Assembly (NCBI RefSeq): GCF_031458395.1
Contig: NZ_JAVDYJ010000001.1
Span: 1,736,001 to 1,800,000, forward strand
Reading direction: 5' to 3'
DNA from: Enteractinococcus fodinae
GTDB lineage: Bacteria > Actinomycetota > Actinomycetes > Actinomycetales > Micrococcaceae
Length of the DNA: 64,000 nt
The notes beneath the pieces were generated by a model. The model ran no database searches. It saw only the letters and a list, made by a program, of their open reading frames with translations, and was not told the DNA's origin. This document shows positions 44,455 to 53,683 of the stretch, piece by piece. How positions within the stretch are numbered: position 1 is the stretch's first letter; each line of letters begins with the position of its first letter. A program made the translations under genes and the position numbers.

Positions 44455-45092
44455 TAGAACGATCCTAACCAATTCTTCAGCAGGGTCAGGCCTGCGCGAC
44501 CTGACAATTCCGGGTGGAATTGCACGCCCGCCAGCGGCCCGTTTTCTACCGCTGCCACGAAGTCGGCATCGTGATGAGCCCATGAGACCTGTGGTGGAAC
44601 CATCGCTTCGTTGCCCTGATCAAAATTCCAGTCGAGCACACCGTAAGAATGTGAAAAATAAAAGCGTTCATCGGTGAGCCCGGCGAACAGCGCGCTGTCA
44701 GCCACGGGCGTGACGTGACTCCACCCAATGTGGGGCACGGCTTTGGTCGGCAACTTCTTGACGGTGCCTGGCCATTCTCCCATGCCCTCGTGCGACCCGA
44801 ACTCTTCCGAGCCGTCAAAGAGGATCTGAAATCCTACACAGACTGCCAATACCGGGCGTCCGCCGGCCACGCGCTGCCCAACCCAGCGCAGGATACTGCG
44901 ATCCTGCATGGCCGCTTTACTCGCTGCGAACGCGCCATTACCTGGCAAGATCATGCCGTCAGCCTCGAGCAGTTCTTGGCCCTGGTCCGTCAAAACCACC
45001 TTGGCACCGCAGTGCTCTAGGGCGTTTGCTAACGAACCGAGGTTGCCGATGCCGTAATCAGCTATTGCGATAGTTGGAACCTTGGTTGGCAC
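44454..45092 (-). CDS. hisH: Imidazole glycerol phosphate synthase, glutaminase subunit
   Basis: A 212-residue class I glutamine amidotransferase. Start IAIADYGIGNLGSLANAL; nucleophile cysteine in VLAVCVGFQILFDGSEE; the HSYGVL region; catalytic His and Glu in VQFHPELSGRAG. Delivers ammonia to HisF. The GTG start overlaps the hisB stop by one base (TAGTG). Confidence 0.95.
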   Translation of the reverse strand: MPTKVPTIAIADYGIGNLGSLANALEHCGAKVVLTDQGQELLEADGMILPGNGAFAASKAAMQDRSILRWVGQRVAGGRPVLAVCVGFQILFDGSEEFGSHEGMGEWPGTVKKLPTKAVPHIGWSHVTPVADSALFAGLTDERFYFSHSYGVLDWNFDQGNEAMVPPQVSWAHHDADFVAAVENGPLAGVQFHPELSGRAGLTLLKNWLGSF

Positions 45093-45709
45093 TACAGCGC
45101 ACCCTTAGTGGAGGGGATGCCCTCAACGCGAGGATCTTGTTCGATGGCTTGACGCAACGCTCGGGCCAATGCCTTGAACTGCACTTCAACGATGTGGTGC
45201 GGATCGCGCCCACGCAGCAGGTCGACGTGGACGTTAATGGCCGCGTGGTGGGTGAAGGACTCGAAAACGTGCCGGGTCATGGCACCGGTGAAATGTCCAC
45301 CGATGAGGTGATACACCTGCGCTTCGGATTCGCCTTCGTGAAGAAAATATGGCCGACCTGACAAATCCACCACGGCCCGTGCCAGCGCTTCATCCATCGG
45401 GATGGTGGCTTCGCCATACCGGCGGATGCCGCGTTTATCACCCAGAGCAACTTTGAACACCTCACCCAAGGTAATGGCGACGTCTTCGACCGTGTGATGG
45501 ACATCTACGTGGATGTCACCGGTGGCTTGGACCGTCAGATCCATCAAGGAGTGCCGGCTCAGAGCATCCAGCATGTGATCATAAAATGGCACTCCGGTGG
45601 AAATCTTCGACGTTCCGGTACCGTCGAGGTCGAGTTCAACGTAGACATCCGATTCCGAGGTTGTTCGTTGCATCGACGCTTTTCGACCAGAAAGTAATTC
45701 TGCTGCCAT
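45092..45709 (-). CDS. hisB: Imidazoleglycerol-phosphate dehydratase
   Basis: A 205-residue Mn-dependent enzyme. Marks: [17 protein letters not shown], the [15 protein letters not shown] metal-binding segment, [20 protein letters not shown] and [19 protein letters not shown] with its histidines. Single-function form without the phosphatase domain. Second in order from hisC. Confidence 0.96.
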   Translation of the reverse strand: MAAELLSGRKASMQRTTSESDVYVELDLDGTGTSKISTGVPFYDHMLDALSRHSLMDLTVQATGDIHVDVHHTVEDVAITLGEVFKVALGDKRGIRRYGEATIPMDEALARAVVDLSGRPYFLHEGESEAQVYHLIGGHFTGAMTRHVFESFTHHAAINVHVDLLRGRDPHHIVEVQFKALARALRQAIEQDPRVEGIPSTKGAL

Positions 45710-45788
45710 AGCGGTGCGGATACTCCTTATTCGGCGGTTGTTCGGTGCAGCTCTTTATTGTAGTCGCACCATGCTGGACGAAATGTTG

Positions 45789-46904
45789 TTATGCGCCGAT
45801 TACTTCCCGCAGCGCAACCAAAAACGCCGTGGTTTCTTCTTCTGTTCCGGCGGTGACCCGAAGATGGTGCGGGATGCCAACGTCCCGGATTAATACCCCG
45901 CGGTCTAATAAGCCCTGCCAAACAGCATGGGCATCGTCAAACCAGCCGAAGAAGACGAAGTTTGAATCCGAGATCGCAGGTTGGAGACCCATCTGCCCCA
46001 ACTCTTCGACGATTCGGTCGCGTTGGGCCTTAATCTGATCCACGGTTGCCAGCAGAACGTCCACGTGTTGCAATGCAGCGTTGGCTGCTGCCTGCGTAAT
46101 GGCCGACAGATGGTAAGGCAACCGCACTAGACGTAATGCATCGGTCACCTGTGCAGAAGCGGCCAAGTACCCCACCCGCGCACCAGCAAGCGCGAAGGCT
46201 TTAGACATGGTGCGAGAGATAATAAGACGTTCGCGTCCCGGTAGCAATGTCAGTGCCGAACGGGTGCCTTCCAGCGCAAATTCTTCGTACGCTTCGTCGA
46301 CCACCACCATGGTATTGAATTCTTCTCCCGCCTCGTAGACGGCTTCGACCACATCGAGTCCTAGTGCCGTGCCGGTCGGGTTGTTGGGCGAACACAGGAT
46401 CACAATGTTGGGCTGGTTGTCTTTGACCTGCTGAGCGGCTGATTCGGGAGTCAGCGTAAAGTCTTCTTGCCGAACGCCATGAATATATTGGGTGTTGGTG
46501 CCTGAAGCTAACAGCGGGTACATCGAGTAGGTGGGCGGGAAGCTCAGCACCGTGCGTCCTGGTCCCCCAAATGCCTGCAATATTTGTTGTAGGACTTCAT
46601 TCGAGCCATTAGCAGCCCAGACGTTGTCTTCGGTCAGTCCGTGACCGAGATATTGGGCTAGTCGACGGCGCAGCTCGGTAAATTCGCGATCGGGATAGCG
46701 GTTGAGTGACGTCGCAGCGTGATGGACGGCCTCCCCAATGGCATCGACAACCACCTGCGGTACCGAATGCGTGTTCTCATTGGTATTGAGCAAGTGCGTT
46801 ACTTCAAGTTGGGGTGCACCGTAGGGGCTTTGTCCGCGTAGATCGTCGCGGAGAGGCAACGCCTCAAGAGCACTGGTTTTGGCTTCGTCTTGCTGATTAG
46901 TCAC
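45789..46904 (-). CDS. hisC: Histidinol-phosphate aminotransferase
   Basis: A 371-residue PLP enzyme. Marks: LNTNENTHSVPQVVVD, ANGSNEVLQQILQAFGGPGR, LCSPNNPTGTALGLD, VVVDEAYEEFAL and the Schiff-base lysine in ISRTMSKAFALAGARVGYL. The frame extends another 44 codons upstream, but that part overlaps the LysM gene and is not family-like; I took the GTG at 46902-46904 (MTNQQDEAKTSALEALPLRD). hisD is not next to it in this genome. Confidence 0.94.
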   Translation of the reverse strand: MTNQQDEAKTSALEALPLRDDLRGQSPYGAPQLEVTHLLNTNENTHSVPQVVVDAIGEAVHHAATSLNRYPDREFTELRRRLAQYLGHGLTEDNVWAANGSNEVLQQILQAFGGPGRTVLSFPPTYSMYPLLASGTNTQYIHGVRQEDFTLTPESAAQQVKDNQPNIVILCSPNNPTGTALGLDVVEAVYEAGEEFNTMVVVDEAYEEFALEGTRSALTLLPGRERLIISRTMSKAFALAGARVGYLAASAQVTDALRLVRLPYHLSAITQAAANAALQHVDVLLATVDQIKAQRDRIVEELGQMGLQPAISDSNFVFFGWFDDAHAVWQGLLDRGVLIRDVGIPHHLRVTAGTEEETTAFLVALREVIGA

Positions 46905-46962
46905 GGCAATAGCATAGCGGGCAGCCGACCCCTTGCTCTGCGGGTGACGCCACAATGCGAGC

Positions 46963-47301
46963 CTAGTTATCCACCGGCACAAACAAGGTCTGTCCCACCT
47001 GCAGTTCTGAGCTCTCAAGATCGTTATAGGCCACAATGTGTTCCATGACTGCAGTGTGATCCGATTCCTGCGCGATCCGAGATGATATATCCCATAGTGT
47101 GTCGCCGGGTTGAATCAGGATTTGTTGATAGGTGTCGGGCTGGATACCTTCCGCCGCCATGGCTGGAGGGACGGCCGGCCGGGCCGAAGCTAACAGCATA
47201 CAAGCTACGACGAGCATCAGGACCAGGCCTGTCAGCACGAGCTTGCCTTTGGGCGTGAGGTGAAGTTTCTGTGTGGTGTTGTGAATGGTCGAGTGTCGCA
47301 T
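46963..47301 (-). CDS. LysM domain membrane or secreted protein
   Basis: A 112-residue protein: a hydrophobic signal anchor (about residues 19-39, LVLTGLVLMLVVACMLLAS) then one LysM peptidoglycan-binding domain, QILIQPGDTLWDISSRI to LQVGQTLFVPVDN. I chose the ATG at 47299-47301, which follows AAGGTGG. In many Actinobacteria a gene like this sits back-to-back with lexA (M. tuberculosis Rv2719c is a homologue in place); here dinG is the neighbour. Probably acts at the cell wall. Confidence 0.85.
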   Translation of the reverse strand: MRHSTIHNTTQKLHLTPKGKLVLTGLVLMLVVACMLLASARPAVPPAMAAEGIQPDTYQQILIQPGDTLWDISSRIAQESDHTAVMEHIVAYNDLESSELQVGQTLFVPVDN

Positions 47302-47470
47302 CGAACCCACCTTCTTCTGTCTGACCGGGAAACTGCTGTATCTGTATTGAAGCAATCGGGTAGGACAGGATAAGAAGTGGTCGCGTTACGGTGTTGGAGC
47401 TATGAAATAACCTTGCACAATGGAGCTGAGTCGCAGAAACACGCCACTGCTGGTGGTTACCAGGAGTGGG

Positions 47471-49513
47471 TTAGAGGTCAGCGGATAGTCTGGTCAGGCT
47501 TTGCAAGACCTGGTCCAGCGAGCGCGTCGACCAGAAGTCCGGCATGGAGGCCCGTAGGAATCCGCCGTACCCTGCAGTTGCTAGTCGGGAGTCCAGCACT
47601 GCTACGACGCCTCGGTCCGAAGTGGAACGAATGAGGCGGCCTGCTCCCTGGGCCATACGCACTGCGGCGTGTGTAGCGGATACTGCCATGAAGCCATTGC
47701 CACCGCGTTGGCTGATGTGACGAGCTCGTGCTGAGGAGAGCGGATCGTCGGGGCGCGGAAATGGGATACGGTCGATCGTGACAAGACGTAGGGCGTTTCC
47801 TGGCACATCAACGCCTTGCCACAAGGTGAGGGTGCCAAAGAGACAAGCTGTGGGATCGTCAATAAACTCTTCGATCAACCCGGATAGGGTGGCTTCGCCT
47901 TGGACGAGAATGTTCATCTGGTCGCCAAAACGTAGGCGCATCTCGTCTGCTGCTGATTTTGCCGCGCTGCGCGAGGAGAACAGACACAGTGCGCCGCCGC
48001 GGGAAGCATGCAGGAGCTGCTCGAGACGCTCGTGAGATTGTGCTGTGGGTTGCGGCCCGGGTTTGGGCAGATCATCGGCGACGTACAAAATACCCTGTTT
48101 GGGGTATTCGAAAGGACTGCCCACGTCTAACGTTTGGTATTTCGCTCCCCCGTTGAGGGTGAAGCCGAGATCACCGGCGATCGCATCGAATTTCCCGCCG
48201 ACAGTGAGCGTGGCCGAAGTCAGAATGGTCGTGGTGTCGTCTAAGAGTTTGTCGCGGAATTTCCCCGCGATCGATAGTGGCGCCGTGTAAAGCAACGGCG
48301 CAGAGTTCGGATCGGCTTCTATCCAACCTTGTCCGGGTTCAAAATGCGAGGGCCTCGTGGCCCAAACGACCGTGCTTCCTTGTGGCTGTGAACCGGCCGT
48401 GAGAATTTGGTCGGTGGTTTCCAGAATCTCCGTCAGGCGATTTTTAACTAACTGACGTTGGGAGTCTTCTGTGTCGGTTCCACCGGAACCTTTCAGATCG
48501 CTAATCATCTGGCGGGTTTCGTTGTGCACTGTTTCCAGGGCGTTGAGCTGTTGCTCGTTGAGACCTTGAGCAAACCACCCCGACGGTGCGGTCACAAACG
48601 CCGCCTCAAGCGCTGCCGCCGCATCGGTGAGATCCGATGCAACAACAGCTGCCTCTTGTCTGGCTTGTTTGGCCACCGTGCGAATCATCGGACCTGACAG
48701 GTGCAACGTCACAGCTGACGTCACACGGTCGGTGAGTTCATGAGCCTCATCGATGACGATCGCATCCGCTTCGGGCATGAGGTTGAGATCCTCGAAGGCC
48801 GCGATGGCGAGCATGGCATGGTTGGTCACGACAAGGTCCGCCTTACCGGCTGCCTCACGGGCAAGTTCGGAAAAGCATTCTTCAGCAAACGGGCATTTCG
48901 AGGCGCCAATACATTCTCGAGCGGTCACGGAGACCTGCCGCCAGGCATCATCCGTGACGCCGGGTTTGAGGTCGTCACGATCACCGGTGTCGGTTTCTTC
49001 GGCCCATTCGCGCAGTCGCACCACTTCTTCACCCAATTGGGATAGCGGTTGACCGGTGACATCGGTGGTCGCGAGCAGACTGTCATCTTCTGCCGGGGTC
49101 GCGGCACCATGAAGCTTATGCTTGCACACGTAGTTGGCGCGTCCCTTGAGGAGGGCAACATCAACTGCGCGGGGCAGTGAGGGACCCAACGTTTCGAGCA
49201 GGCGCGGCAGATCACGTTTGATGATCTGGTTTTGCAATGCCAGAGTGGCGGTGGCGATGATGACCGGCGATTCGCTCCCCAAGGCATACTCCACTGCGGG
49301 AATCAAATACGCCAAGGATTTCCCGGTGCCTGTGCCGGCCTGGACGAGCAGGTGGGTGCCGGATTCCAAGGCCTTGGTGACTTCGGTGGCCATTTGTCGT
49401 TGACCAGGACGGTCCTGACCGCCCAGGGCGTCAACAACATCAGCCAACCATTCGGTGACTTGTGTCTCCGCTTGGCTGGCTGTCGCTGTGTCTACCGGTT
49501 GATTACCGGACAT
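47471..49513 (-). CDS. dinG: DinG/YoaA-type ATP-dependent DNA helicase
   Basis: A 680-residue XPD-like superfamily 2 helicase. Walker A QAGTGTGKSLAYLIPAVEYA; DEAH box AIVIDEAHEL; iron-sulfur cluster cysteines in YVCKHKL and later CIGASKCPFAEECF; C-terminal motifs TLWQGVDVPGNALRLV and AVRMAQGAGRLIRS. Unwinds DNA with 5' to 3' polarity in repair and conflict resolution (family knowledge). Its start overlaps the end of hflX by 11 bp. Confidence 0.92.
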   Translation of the reverse strand: MSGNQPVDTATASQAETQVTEWLADVVDALGGQDRPGQRQMATEVTKALESGTHLLVQAGTGTGKSLAYLIPAVEYALGSESPVIIATATLALQNQIIKRDLPRLLETLGPSLPRAVDVALLKGRANYVCKHKLHGAATPAEDDSLLATTDVTGQPLSQLGEEVVRLREWAEETDTGDRDDLKPGVTDDAWRQVSVTARECIGASKCPFAEECFSELAREAAGKADLVVTNHAMLAIAAFEDLNLMPEADAIVIDEAHELTDRVTSAVTLHLSGPMIRTVAKQARQEAAVVASDLTDAAAALEAAFVTAPSGWFAQGLNEQQLNALETVHNETRQMISDLKGSGGTDTEDSQRQLVKNRLTEILETTDQILTAGSQPQGSTVVWATRPSHFEPGQGWIEADPNSAPLLYTAPLSIAGKFRDKLLDDTTTILTSATLTVGGKFDAIAGDLGFTLNGGAKYQTLDVGSPFEYPKQGILYVADDLPKPGPQPTAQSHERLEQLLHASRGGALCLFSSRSAAKSAADEMRLRFGDQMNILVQGEATLSGLIEEFIDDPTACLFGTLTLWQGVDVPGNALRLVTIDRIPFPRPDDPLSSARARHISQRGGNGFMAVSATHAAVRMAQGAGRLIRSTSDRGVVAVLDSRLATAGYGGFLRASMPDFWSTRSLDQVLQSLTRLSADL

Positions 49514-51035
49514 AACTTAGGTAGTGGTCCTTATCCTCGGGGTACACCAGCACGGTCATCGCTGTGCCTTCTGGCTCGTAACTTTCGGCCAGGATTTCGG
49601 TGTCATCCGAGTGTAACTGGTGGACGATCTCTCCATCGGTATATGGCACCAAGAGATCCAGATGGACGCTTGGTCGGGGCAGCCGCTCCGCGATGGCTTG
49701 TTCAAGTTCTTCGAACCCTTCACCGGTTGCAGCCGAAACGATCACAGCGGTCGGGTACCTTCTGCGTAGTCGAGCCAATACCAACGAGTCGGCAGCATCT
49801 GCTTTATTGAAGACCACCAGCTCCTGGATACCGGCGATGTCGGTATCACCAAAAACCTGATGCACGGCTTGAATTTGGGCTTCAGGTTCTGGGTGCGAGG
49901 CGTCGACCACGTGCAGGATCAAATCCGACTCGTCGACTTCTTCCAAAGTTGAACGGAAGGCTTCGACCAACTGCGTTGGAAGTTGCCGGACGAAACCCAC
50001 GGTATCCGACAGCGTATAGGCCACGCCGTCCGGTGTTTCAGCGGCTCGGACCGTTGGGTCCAGCGTGGCAAATAGCGCGTTTTCTACGAGCACGCCCGCC
50101 TGCGTCAGACGGTTTAGTAACGAAGACTTGCCAGCGTTGGTGTAACCGGCGATCGCGACCGACGGGATTTGGTTGCGACGACGACGCGCGCGTTTCGTCT
50201 GTCGAGCGTTCTCCATGTGTTTGATGTCGCGGCGGAGTTTGGCCATCCGGTCGCGAATGCGGCGCCGGTCTAACTCGATTTTGGTTTCACCGGGACCGCG
50301 TGACCCGATCCCGGCACCACCGGCGGCTTGACCACCGGCCTGACGCGACATCGACTCACCCCAACCGCGTAGTCGCGGCAGGAGATACTCTAATTGCGCG
50401 AGCTCAACTTGCGCTTTGCCCTCTTTCGATTGGGCATGTTGAGCAAAAATATCAAGAATCAGCGCGGTGCGGTCAATAACTTTGACGCCAACCACATCTT
50501 CAAGGCCACGGCGTTGCGATGGTGCCAACTCGGTGTCGAGAATCACGGTGTCCGCACCGTTGTTTTGCACGATCTCGGCGAGCTCACGGGCTTTGCCGCG
50601 CCCCAAAAAGGTCGCGGGATCGGGCGCATGCCGGCGTTGAATAATGCCATCGAGCACGGTTGATCCGGCCGTATGCGCCAGTGCGGCTAATTCCTGAAGC
50701 GAGTGCTCAGCTTCCGTCATCGTGCCTTCGGTCCATAACCCGGCCAATACCACCTGTTCGAGCCGCAACCGACGGTATTCGACCTCAGTGACGTCATCGA
50801 GTTCGGTGGATAGCCCTTGTACTCGACGCAGCGCGTGACGCTGTTCTAGATCGAGCTGGTCACCGTCATAAACAGTATGGTTTGATCCCCCGGCGTCTAA
50901 TGCTTGCGCGCCCGTTGGGGCGTCGATCGCGCTGCTGTGCGATGGTTTCGCGTTATCGGCCGACAGGATCCGATCGATCAGCGTCTTGACTTGCTCATCA
51001 ACCTGACGATCAGTGGGTTCGTTTGAGGTGACCAT
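49503..51035 (-). CDS. hflX: GTPase HflX (ribosome-rescue GTPase)
   Basis: A 510-residue GTPase that splits stalled ribosomes. The N-terminal HflX domain with LGRGKARELAEIVQNNGAD and an arginine-rich linker (SRGPGETKIELDRRRIRDR) precedes the G domain: G1 AGYTNAGKSSLLNRL, G2 FATLDPT, G3 DTVGFVRQLP, G4 VFNKAD, G5 SAATGEG. The frame starts at ATG 51035. Lies between miaA/dapF-like genes and dinG, as usual. Confidence 0.94.
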   Translation of the reverse strand: MVTSNEPTDRQVDEQVKTLIDRILSADNAKPSHSSAIDAPTGAQALDAGGSNHTVYDGDQLDLEQRHALRRVQGLSTELDDVTEVEYRRLRLEQVVLAGLWTEGTMTEAEHSLQELAALAHTAGSTVLDGIIQRRHAPDPATFLGRGKARELAEIVQNNGADTVILDTELAPSQRRGLEDVVGVKVIDRTALILDIFAQHAQSKEGKAQVELAQLEYLLPRLRGWGESMSRQAGGQAAGGAGIGSRGPGETKIELDRRRIRDRMAKLRRDIKHMENARQTKRARRRRNQIPSVAIAGYTNAGKSSLLNRLTQAGVLVENALFATLDPTVRAAETPDGVAYTLSDTVGFVRQLPTQLVEAFRSTLEEVDESDLILHVVDASHPEPEAQIQAVHQVFGDTDIAGIQELVVFNKADAADSLVLARLRRRYPTAVIVSAATGEGFEELEQAIAERLPRPSVHLDLLVPYTDGEIVHQLHSDDTEILAESYEPEGTAMTVLVYPEDKDHYLSYVR

Positions 51036-51239
51036 TTTCTCCTTGTTCAGAAGCAGTATTCCTTACGTTGTAGTATTTCACAGTCGCGCTGCGTATGCCT
51101 ATGGATATAAACTTTCCAGTGCTAAAATTCAGCGTTTTTTGATCCAATATCATCTACTCAATACAACATTGAATGGGGTGGTTATATTCCGCCGCCACAA
51201 GGACTGCATCGGTATGGGGCGTACTAGACTACAAGAACG

Positions 51240-51857
51240 ATGAATGAGCATTATTTTTCTTCTACCCCCTCCGGGGATGCCCGTCACCGGACCCTCGATG
51301 TGGAACTAGCGGGCCGATCTGTTCAAGTGCAGACTGCCGCGAGTATCTTTTCTCCAGACGGACTTGACCGTGGGACCAAGGTGTTATTCGATGTCGTGCC
51401 GCATCCACCGTCCACCGGAGAGTTCTTAGACCTTGGCTCGGGTTGGGGCCCGATCGCGCTGACGCTTGGGTTATTATCGCCTGAAGCGCGCGTGACTGCT
51501 GTAGAGGTGAATGAACGCGCAGCAGAGCTGACCCAAGCCAACGCTGCGCGGTTAGGTTTGCACAATATTGACGTGCAGCACCCTGAGGCTATTGCCGCCG
51601 ATAAGGGATTTGATCTGATCTGGTCGAACCCGCCCATTCGTATTGGTAAAGCGGCCCTGCACGAGCTCCTGTCGCGGTGGCTACCCACCCTCAACCCAGG
51701 CGGTCAGGCGTGGCTGGTAGTGGCCAAGAAACTTGGTGCTGATTCACTGCTCCCGTGGATCACTGACATGTTAGAAGCAAAGGCTCCGGGCCAGTTTGTT
51801 ACAGCACGCGCCGACAGTATGAAGGGTTTCAGAGTATTGCGTATTGATCGGCACTAG
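51240..51857 (+). CDS. Class I SAM-dependent methyltransferase, RsmC-like
   Basis: A 205-residue methyltransferase. SAM motif EFLDLGSGWGPIALTLGL; the acidic loop AVEVNERAAELTQANAARL; the catalytic-type SNPPIRIGKAALHELL for N-methylation of bases, as in RsmC; then TLNPGGQAWLVV. It probably methylates a guanine in 16S rRNA (inference). Its 3' end overlaps the convergent dapF-like gene by 4 bp. It occupies the usual methyltransferase place between hflX and dapF in Micrococcaceae. Confidence 0.85.
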   Translation: MNEHYFSSTPSGDARHRTLDVELAGRSVQVQTAASIFSPDGLDRGTKVLFDVVPHPPSTGEFLDLGSGWGPIALTLGLLSPEARVTAVEVNERAAELTQANAARLGLHNIDVQHPEAIAADKGFDLIWSNPPIRIGKAALHELLSRWLPTLNPGGQAWLVVAKKLGADSLLPWITDMLEAKAPGQFVTARADSMKGFRVLRIDRH

Positions 51858-52759
51858 AAGCGACCGAAAAATACCGCTGGCACTCTCGTAAATGTGGAGA
51901 GCCTGTGGTGGTCGTGAAGTTGAACCACCATCTGACCAAGCGGGGTCTTGACGTTCCATAAATTTAGCTGTTGCAGACCCGACCACTGTTGAAACGACAC
52001 CGCTGCAGCTGCCGTCGCGGCTGCGAGGTCGTGATGATGGTTGGCTTCGCCAGAGTAGCGCATGATGAGTTGCCCCATCCCGCTGTCGATGAGTGGGTCT
52101 TGTGGCGTCACAAAACTCACACTGGTGGGTTCCTCCACCGCGGGTTCGATCGATGGTTGTTGGGTGAGGTCGATGGATTCGAGCTCTTCGTATGATTCGA
52201 TGGCTATGGTGATGTGGTTGTGATGGATGCGTATGCTCAATCCTGGCCGCGGATCGGTCAGCCCGGCCGTCATCACGAGCGCATCGGAACCCACGGCTGT
52301 GGCGGTGTCAGCGTAAGCATAGGACCATTGGCCAATATCTACCCCTATATATGCCGGGGTGTAGACGGTGGTGACAAACTCCGCGTTGGTCCGGAACACG
52401 TGGTGGCTCGTATCTTGAACATCGATGATCTCAAGCGCAGCCATCACGCTGGTGGCTGCTCGTGCCGCTTCGGTCATATCGTCCATCATGGCCCCGTCGG
52501 CTCGCCAAGCTTCTAGGTGATATCGCATCGTGGGGTGTTCGACTGTTTTGTCTATCGCAGTCATTGCGACTACCCCTGTGGCGCCGACACCATTGCGACG
52601 GTCGCACAGGGCGATGATCTGATCTTGCGTCAGAGTCGCTGACACCGTGTCATCGTTGAACACGATCCAATCGCCGGCCGGGCCGGTTACTTTTATGAAA
52701 CGTGAGCCAGCTAGCGTCTCACGAAGAGATCTTGGCACGGGCGGTTGTGGAGGGGTCAT
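51854..52759 (-). CDS. DapF-like protein lacking catalytic residues
   Basis: A 301-residue protein at the conserved miaA-dapF-hflX position. Blocks typical of diaminopimelate epimerase are recognisable: LAGSRFIKV at the start, ALCDRRNGVGA (47-60), the RPGLSIRI strand (171-178), EELESIDL, PTSVSFVTPQDPLI and a final AAATAAAAVSFQQWSG helix. But GNDF is GDWI, the MCGNG loop is DMTEAA (about 94-99), NPH is replaced around HHNHI (179-183) and the second CGTG loop becomes HHHDLAAA (241-248). The single cysteine is Cys52. The frame is intact, so it is probably a diverged, non-epimerase protein of the same fold; see findings. Confidence 0.8.
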   Translation of the reverse strand: MTPPQPPVPRSLRETLAGSRFIKVTGPAGDWIVFNDDTVSATLTQDQIIALCDRRNGVGATGVVAMTAIDKTVEHPTMRYHLEAWRADGAMMDDMTEAARAATSVMAALEIIDVQDTSHHVFRTNAEFVTTVYTPAYIGVDIGQWSYAYADTATAVGSDALVMTAGLTDPRPGLSIRIHHNHITIAIESYEELESIDLTQQPSIEPAVEEPTSVSFVTPQDPLIDSGMGQLIMRYSGEANHHHDLAAATAAAAVSFQQWSGLQQLNLWNVKTPLGQMVVQLHDHHRLSTFTRVPAVFFGRF

Positions 52760-52768
52760 ACTGCCAGC

Positions 52769-53683
52769 CTAATCTGAGGCAAGCAACGCGGTGATCTGCT
52801 CCACGGCATGTTGCGATTCGGCATCAATCCAATGCACCCTCGGATCCGCTTTGAACCACGTTTCTTGGCGCCTGGCGAAGCGTCGAGTCGCGACAATGGT
52901 GGCTTCGGTGGCTTCGGCTAGGGTCTGTTCTCCTGCCAGGTATGCCAACATCTGTTTGTAGCCGATAGCGCGTGAAGCCGTCGGGGCCTGTGCCAAGCCT
53001 TGAGCTTTGAGATGCTGGACTTCTTCAAGCCAACCACGCTCGATCATTTGGTGGACACGTTGGGCAATCCGATCGTGGAGGACTGCTCGATCGATCCGCA
53101 GCCCGACCTGCAGCACTGGCGGAATCATCGGCTGATACTCTCGCTGTGGCATATATGAGCTGAAGGGCCGCCCGGTCAGCCGGTAGACCTCTACCGCCCG
53201 AATGATGCGACGGGCGTCATGTAGGCGATCAGCGGACTCAGGGTCTACGCGGCGAAGCTCCGCTACAAGTGCCGCGGTCCCATCCTCTGCTACCTGATCG
53301 GTGAGTTGTTGGCGCAGTTGTGCATTGGTGGGCGGAAATTCTAATGTGTCTAAGGCGGCGCGTACGTACAGACCCGATCCGCCGGTAAGAATTGGGGCGT
53401 GGCCCCGGGATCTGATGTCGGCAATCTTCTGCCGGGCCATGTGTTGAAAGGTCGCTACGCTGGCTTCGACATTGAGGTCGTAGATATCAAGCAGATGATG
53501 CGCTACACCTTGACGTTCAGCAGCGGTGGCTTTTGCAGTCCCGATGTCCATACCGCGATAGAACTGCATGGAATCAGCGTTAATGACCTCGCCTCGTAGG
53601 GCTTTGGCTAGGGCAACAGATAAGGCGGTTTTGCCCGTAGCTGTTGCCCCGACTAGCGCAATAACCGGACGCTTATTGGACAC
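52769..53683 (-). CDS. miaA: tRNA dimethylallyltransferase
   Basis: A 304-residue P-loop enzyme that adds the dimethylallyl group to A37 of tRNAs reading codons that start with U. Walker A is [19 protein letters not shown]; then [39 protein letters not shown] and [18 protein letters not shown], all family motifs. Overlaps the miaB 3' end by 11 bp, working in the same i6A to ms2i6A pathway. Confidence 0.95.
   Translation of the reverse strand: MSNKRPVIALVGATATGKTALSVALAKALRGEVINADSMQFYRGMDIGTAKATAAERQGVAHHLLDIYDLNVEASVATFQHMARQKIADIRSRGHAPILTGGSGLYVRAALDTLEFPPTNAQLRQQLTDQVAEDGTAALVAELRRVDPESADRLHDARRIIRAVEVYRLTGRPFSSYMPQREYQPMIPPVLQVGLRIDRAVLHDRIAQRVHQMIERGWLEEVQHLKAQGLAQAPTASRAIGYKQMLAYLAGEQTLAEATEATIVATRRFARRQETWFKADPRVHWIDAESQHAVEQITALLASD

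Noticed and set aside
47377-47470. A hidden lexA or nrdR remnant between the LysM gene and dinG
   Set aside because: The stretch is only about 95 bp to the nearest open frame and contains no helix-turn-helix or zinc-finger coding sequence.
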